Source of the DNA: JAYTJL01 sp964400155
GTDB lineage: Bacteria > Patescibacteriota > Saccharimonadia > Saccharimonadales > UBA10212
DNA length: 31,022 nucleotides
Assembly: GCA_964400155.1 (NCBI GenBank)
Contig: CAYNSQ010000007.1
Span: 1 to 31,022 of the forward strand
Direction of reading: 5' to 3'
The translations under genes were made by a program, and so were the position numbers. How positions within the stretch are numbered: position 1 is the first letter of the stretch; each line of letters starts with the position of its first letter. The notes beneath the pieces are model-generated. The model was not told where the DNA came from. It saw only the letters and a list, made by a program, of their open reading frames with translations, and did not search any database. Positions 29,043 to 31,022 of this stretch are shown here, one piece after another.

Positions 29043-29402
29043 ATGATTAGCCATAAAGAAGTTGAAGAATACTTGTTGAGCATGCCAAACGCCATATTGG
29101 ACTACCCTTTTGGCGAGGATGTGGCTGTATACAAAATTAGCCAAAAGCCAAAAGCCAAAGGCCAAAAGCCCGACCCTGGTAAAATGTTTGCGCTAGTTAC
29201 TGAAAAGTCCCACCCCGTACGGATAAGTTTGAAATGCGACCCATTGCTTGCAGAGACGCTACGTGAAAAATACGAAAGCGTGATGCCTGGTTATCATCTT
29301 AATAAAAAGCATTGGAATACAATTGTGTTGTCCGGACAGCTAACTTGGGATGAAGTTAAAGACCTTATTGTTTTAAGCTATAACTTGGTTGCTAAAGTCT
29401 AA
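29043..29402 (+). CDS. YjbR/MmcQ-like protein with repeat-encoded insert
   Basis: The 119-residue protein has the MmcQ/YjbR (CyaY-like fold) pattern: a helix VEEYLLSMPNAILDYPFGEDVAVYK, then GKMFALV, HPVRISLKCDP, GYHLNKKHWNTIVL and LIVLSYNLV at the end. Between VYKI and GKMFALV, where relatives have almost nothing, lies SQKPKAKGQKPDP (residues 33-45), encoded mostly by four heptamers (29140-29167). Function is unknown; the fold has been linked to DNA or small-ligand binding in relatives. A weak -10 (TAATTA, 29030-29035) seven bases upstream would make it leaderless. The stop overlaps the convergent gene by four bases. Confidence 0.82.
   Translation: MISHKEVEEYLLSMPNAILDYPFGEDVAVYKISQKPKAKGQKPDPGKMFALVTEKSHPVRISLKCDPLLAETLREKYESVMPGYHLNKKHWNTIVLSGQLTWDEVKDLIVLSYNLVAKV
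29140..29167. repeat. Heptamer array inside the YjbR-like gene (GCCAAAA x4)
   Basis: GCCAAAA, GCCAAAA, GCCAAAG and GCCAAAA in perfect register, translated in frame as a Lys/Gln/Pro-rich insert. Confidence 0.92.
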
Positions 29403-30004
29403 GTTGATTTGAGCTGAGGGGCAGCCAACAATACTTGAGTGCTGTTATAAGAATCTTGCAGAATTTGTAGCAGGTCTGTTGATTTGGTCCCGGATGCAGC
29501 CTGGAGTTTTGTCTTATAAGAAGTAAGTTTGTTATTTAAATAACTATAATAAGTTTCTTCTAGCTGATTGTTAACGGCAGCTGATTCTAGGCTGGAGTCA
29601 ATCTTTGAATCAGTATAAAGTGCAAGCATTTTAGGGTCTATAATAACTTTGCTTTTTGCCGCGTAGGCATTTAGCTGGGTACTTTGGCTGGAAAGGGTAG
29701 CTGAAGCAGTAGCGGCAACAGATAGGGCATCAACGTCCTTGCTTTGTTGAGCGACCAAATCGCTGACTCTGGCAATTTCAGCAGAAGTACCAACTAGTGC
29801 TGTTAGGTTGTTGGCTGGACCGCTGTCTTTGCCAAGCGAAGAGATTACGACAATGCCTATGATAACAGCGAAAAAACCACCAATTGCCAAGAAGATCATC
29901 TTTTTGGGTATGTAAAATTTACCAGTCACTGATTGCTGTGGTGCGGCAACCGGTTGTTGGTCACCTTTCATAATAAAATCGTACTGCGAATTGTCTGGTG
30001 GCAT
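29399..30004 (-). CDS. Single-pass membrane protein with helical exterior, unknown
   Basis: The protein (about 201 residues from the ATG at 30004) has a polar cytoplasmic N-terminus, one membrane helix (about 36-57, MIFLAIGGFFAVIIGIVVISSLG) and a long external domain that is mostly helical and rich in Ser, Ala, Gln and Leu, probably coiled coil. No family is recognised. TATCAT, preceded by TGA (extended -10, 30012-30017 on the minus strand), ends seven bases before the ATG, so the mRNA should be leaderless; the in-frame GTG at 30010 would lie before the transcript start. Confidence 0.65.
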   Translation of the reverse strand: MPPDNSQYDFIMKGDQQPVAAPQQSVTGKFYIPKKMIFLAIGGFFAVIIGIVVISSLGKDSGPANNLTALVGTSAEIARVSDLVAQQSKDVDALSVAATASATLSSQSTQLNAYAAKSKVIIDPKMLALYTDSKIDSSLESAAVNNQLEETYYSYLNNKLTSYKTKLQAASGTKSTDLLQILQDSYNSTQVLLAAPQLKST

Positions 30005-30011
30005 AAGCACA

Positions 30012-30017
30012 ATGATA
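30012..30017 (-). promoter_or_regulatory. Extended -10 box, leaderless start at 30004
   Basis: TGA-TATCAT on the minus strand, seven bases from the ATG at 30004. Confidence 0.5.
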
Positions 30018-30020
30018 TCA

Positions 30021-30090
30021 GCTTATAGCTATCGGCTAAAAGCCTAAAACTAAAACGGTATAGCTTTCAGCTTTGTGCTTTCAGCTATAA
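30021..30090. repeat. Heptamer array, GCTTTCA/GCTAAAA family (10 units)
   Basis: Ten units in one register: GCTTATA, GCTATCG, GCTAAAA, GCCTAAA, ACTAAAA, CGGTATA, GCTTTCA, GCTTTGT, GCTTTCA, GCTATAA. The last units include TATAAA (30086-30091), a possible -10 box for the ATG at 30100. Confidence 0.8.
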
Positions 30091-30099
30091 ACTGTATTT

Positions 30100-30228
30100 A
30101 TGGATGCTGCGCAGGAGGCTAGAATCAATTTACCATTTACCATTTACCATTTACCATTTATTTCTCATTTCTCATTGAGCATTGAACATTGTCCATTGTG
30201 CATTGGAGCGACTTATGGACGCCGCTAG
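30100..30228 (+). pseudogene. Short ORF resembling a duplicated dnaG 5' end
   Basis: The ORF begins MDAAQEAR, against MDAASEVK at the dnaG start 115 bases later; 15 of the first 21 bases match. It then runs through the heptamer array out of frame with dnaG and stops at 30226-30228, overlapping dnaG by 14 bases. TATAAA (30086-30091) is eight bases before its ATG. It looks like a copy of the original dnaG start displaced by repeat expansion, or a leader ORF. Confidence 0.35.
30126..30202. repeat. Composite heptamer array before dnaG (11 units, three families in phase)
   Basis: CAATTTA and four CCATTTA (30126-30160), two TTTCTCA (30161-30174), then TTGAGCA, TTGAACA, TTGTCCA and TTGTGCA (30175-30202), all in one unbroken 7-bp register. 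Confidence 0.95.
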
Positions 30229-30242
30229 CGAGGTTAAGTCGC
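30208..30242 (+). promoter_or_regulatory. dnaG: Stem-loop around the dnaG start codon
   Basis: GCGACTT (30208-30214) and AAGTCGC (30236-30242) are perfect arms; the 21-nt loop begins with the ATG. GGAG (30205-30208), the weak Shine-Dalgarno, touches the 5' arm. Confidence 0.4.
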
Positions 30243-31022
30243 GACTAAATATAGAAGATGTTGTTGCTCAGTATGTCACGCTCAAACGAATGGGGCGCAA
30301 CTATAAAGGCCTTAGTCCTTGGACCAATGAAAAGACACCTTCTTTTGTAGTCAGTCCTGAAAAACAGATATGGCATGATTTTAGTAGCGGACGCGGTGGC
30401 GATGTAATAAGTTTTGTCATGGAAGTAGAGGGATTAGACTTCCGAGGAGCCCTAGAGCAGTTAGCTAGGCAAGCCGGGGTAGACTTAGAAAAATTTGGTA
30501 ACAAACCTAGTGGTGAGAATACTGCACGCAAGAAAAGGTTGCTCGAAGCACTAGATTTAACGGCAAAGTTTTATCAAAAACAGCTGACGGGTAACCGCGA
30601 GGTTTTGGAATACCTGATAAAAAAGCGTGGTTTTAGCAAAGATACAATTCTGACGTGGCGACTTGGATATGCGCCAAACATTGGGCGGGCACTGGTAGAT
30701 TTTCTTATAAAAAGTGGTTTTAGTGCCTCTGATGTTGCTCAAGCAGGGCTAAGCACCCAAAGACGTACTGGCACTGGCGATATGTTTCGAGGCAGAGTGA
30801 TGATTCCACTTTGTGATGGACAAGGAAATGTCATTGGTTTTACGGCTAGACAACTGCATAACGACAATGATGGGCCAAAATACATCAACACCCCTCAAAC
30901 ACTTGTCTATGATAAAAGCCGGCACGTATTTGGTTTGCACCTTGCCAAAGAATCAATTCGCAAAACAGGCTATGTAGTGGTTTGTGAAGGTAATTTGGAT
31001 GTTATTCAGAGTTGGCAGGTAG
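30215..31022 (+). CDS. dnaG: DNA primase DnaG, 3' end outside the window
   Basis: DnaG makes RNA primers at the replication fork. The visible 269 residues cover the N-terminal zinc-finger-type domain (1-100: NYKGLSPWTNEKTPSF, GGDVISFVMEVEGLDFRGALEQLA), the catalytic N-part (GDMFRGRVMIPLCDGQGNVIGFTARQL, KYINTPQTLVYDKSRHVFGL) and the start of the Toprim domain with the Glu-containing VVCEGNLDVIQ. All four zinc ligands of the CHC2 finger are replaced: Ser34, Thr37, Asp55 and Ser58 stand where Cys, His, Cys, Cys are expected, while the surrounding fold is conserved. The gene runs off the window edge with an open frame. Confidence 0.95.
   Translation, partial: MDAASEVKSRLNIEDVVAQYVTLKRMGRNYKGLSPWTNEKTPSFVVSPEKQIWHDFSSGRGGDVISFVMEVEGLDFRGALEQLARQAGVDLEKFGNKPSGENTARKKRLLEALDLTAKFYQKQLTGNREVLEYLIKKRGFSKDTILTWRLGYAPNIGRALVDFLIKSGFSASDVAQAGLSTQRRTGTGDMFRGRVMIPLCDGQGNVIGFTARQLHNDNDGPKYINTPQTLVYDKSRHVFGLHLAKESIRKTGYVVVCEGNLDVIQSWQV

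Noticed and set aside
2090..30202. Repeat arrays as CRISPR
   Set aside because: Units are 7 or 9 bp with no spacers, and no cas genes are present.

Overview
The window looks like a draft-genome contig of a small-genome bacterium of the Patescibacteria/CPR radiation, most like Candidatus Saccharibacteria. This is inference from the mix of housekeeping genes with small membrane proteins of unknown function, tight gene packing, moderate-to-low GC and many leaderless promoters. TGA is used as a stop (for example at 24398-24400 and 23730-23732), so there is no recoding of UGA. A run of exactly 100 N (21265-21364) is a scaffold gap that cuts the start of an ABC permease gene. No IS element, transposase, prophage, CRISPR array or rRNA is visible.

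Layout. 1-4600: a prepilin-like protein, small membrane proteins, a capless HAD protein, glutamate dehydrogenase and a large membrane protein. 4678-8544: polysaccharide deacetylase, tRNA-Ser(CGA), an EamA-like half transporter, a PH-domain membrane protein, a 57-codon membrane protein, a HIT protein and an XRE-HAD fusion. 8533-14075: valS and tsaD on the minus strand, then a MurE-like ligase on plus. 14085-14660: a GC-rich minus-strand cassette with its own promoter, one ORF and strong hairpins. 14680-17600: two small unknown genes, then groS-groL with a CIRCE operator and a terminator. 17625-22234: two low-complexity proteins, a phosphoglucose/phosphomannose isomerase and a MacB-like ABC transporter. 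22400-25048: tRNA-Ser(GGA) with a DUF1801 gene directly behind it, an NTF2-like protein and two flavodoxin-fold oxidoreductases. 25082-31022: a DUF1361 protein, argS, small membrane proteins, mscL-msrB, a YjbR-like protein and the 5' part of dnaG.

The most unusual feature is a dispersed set of tandem repeats with a strict 7-bp period (one array is 9-bp). Unit sequences differ between arrays but fall into a few recurring families. They fill intergenic spaces, overlap stop codons, reach start codons, and also sit in frame inside four conserved genes (tsaD, argS, the isomerase and the YjbR-like gene), where they encode extra loop residues. They resemble in form the heptanucleotide STRR repeats of filamentous cyanobacteria.

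Expression signals fall into two classes. Many genes have a -10 box, often extended (TGN before it), ending only 6-10 nt before the start codon, so the mRNA should be leaderless. Others have a clear Shine-Dalgarno sequence. Several starts lie in or beside perfect hairpins (valS, the flavoprotein at 23729, dnaG). Candidate operators include a CRP-like perfect palindrome at 1474-1489, a 16-bp palindrome before the XRE-HAD gene and the CIRCE element before groS.
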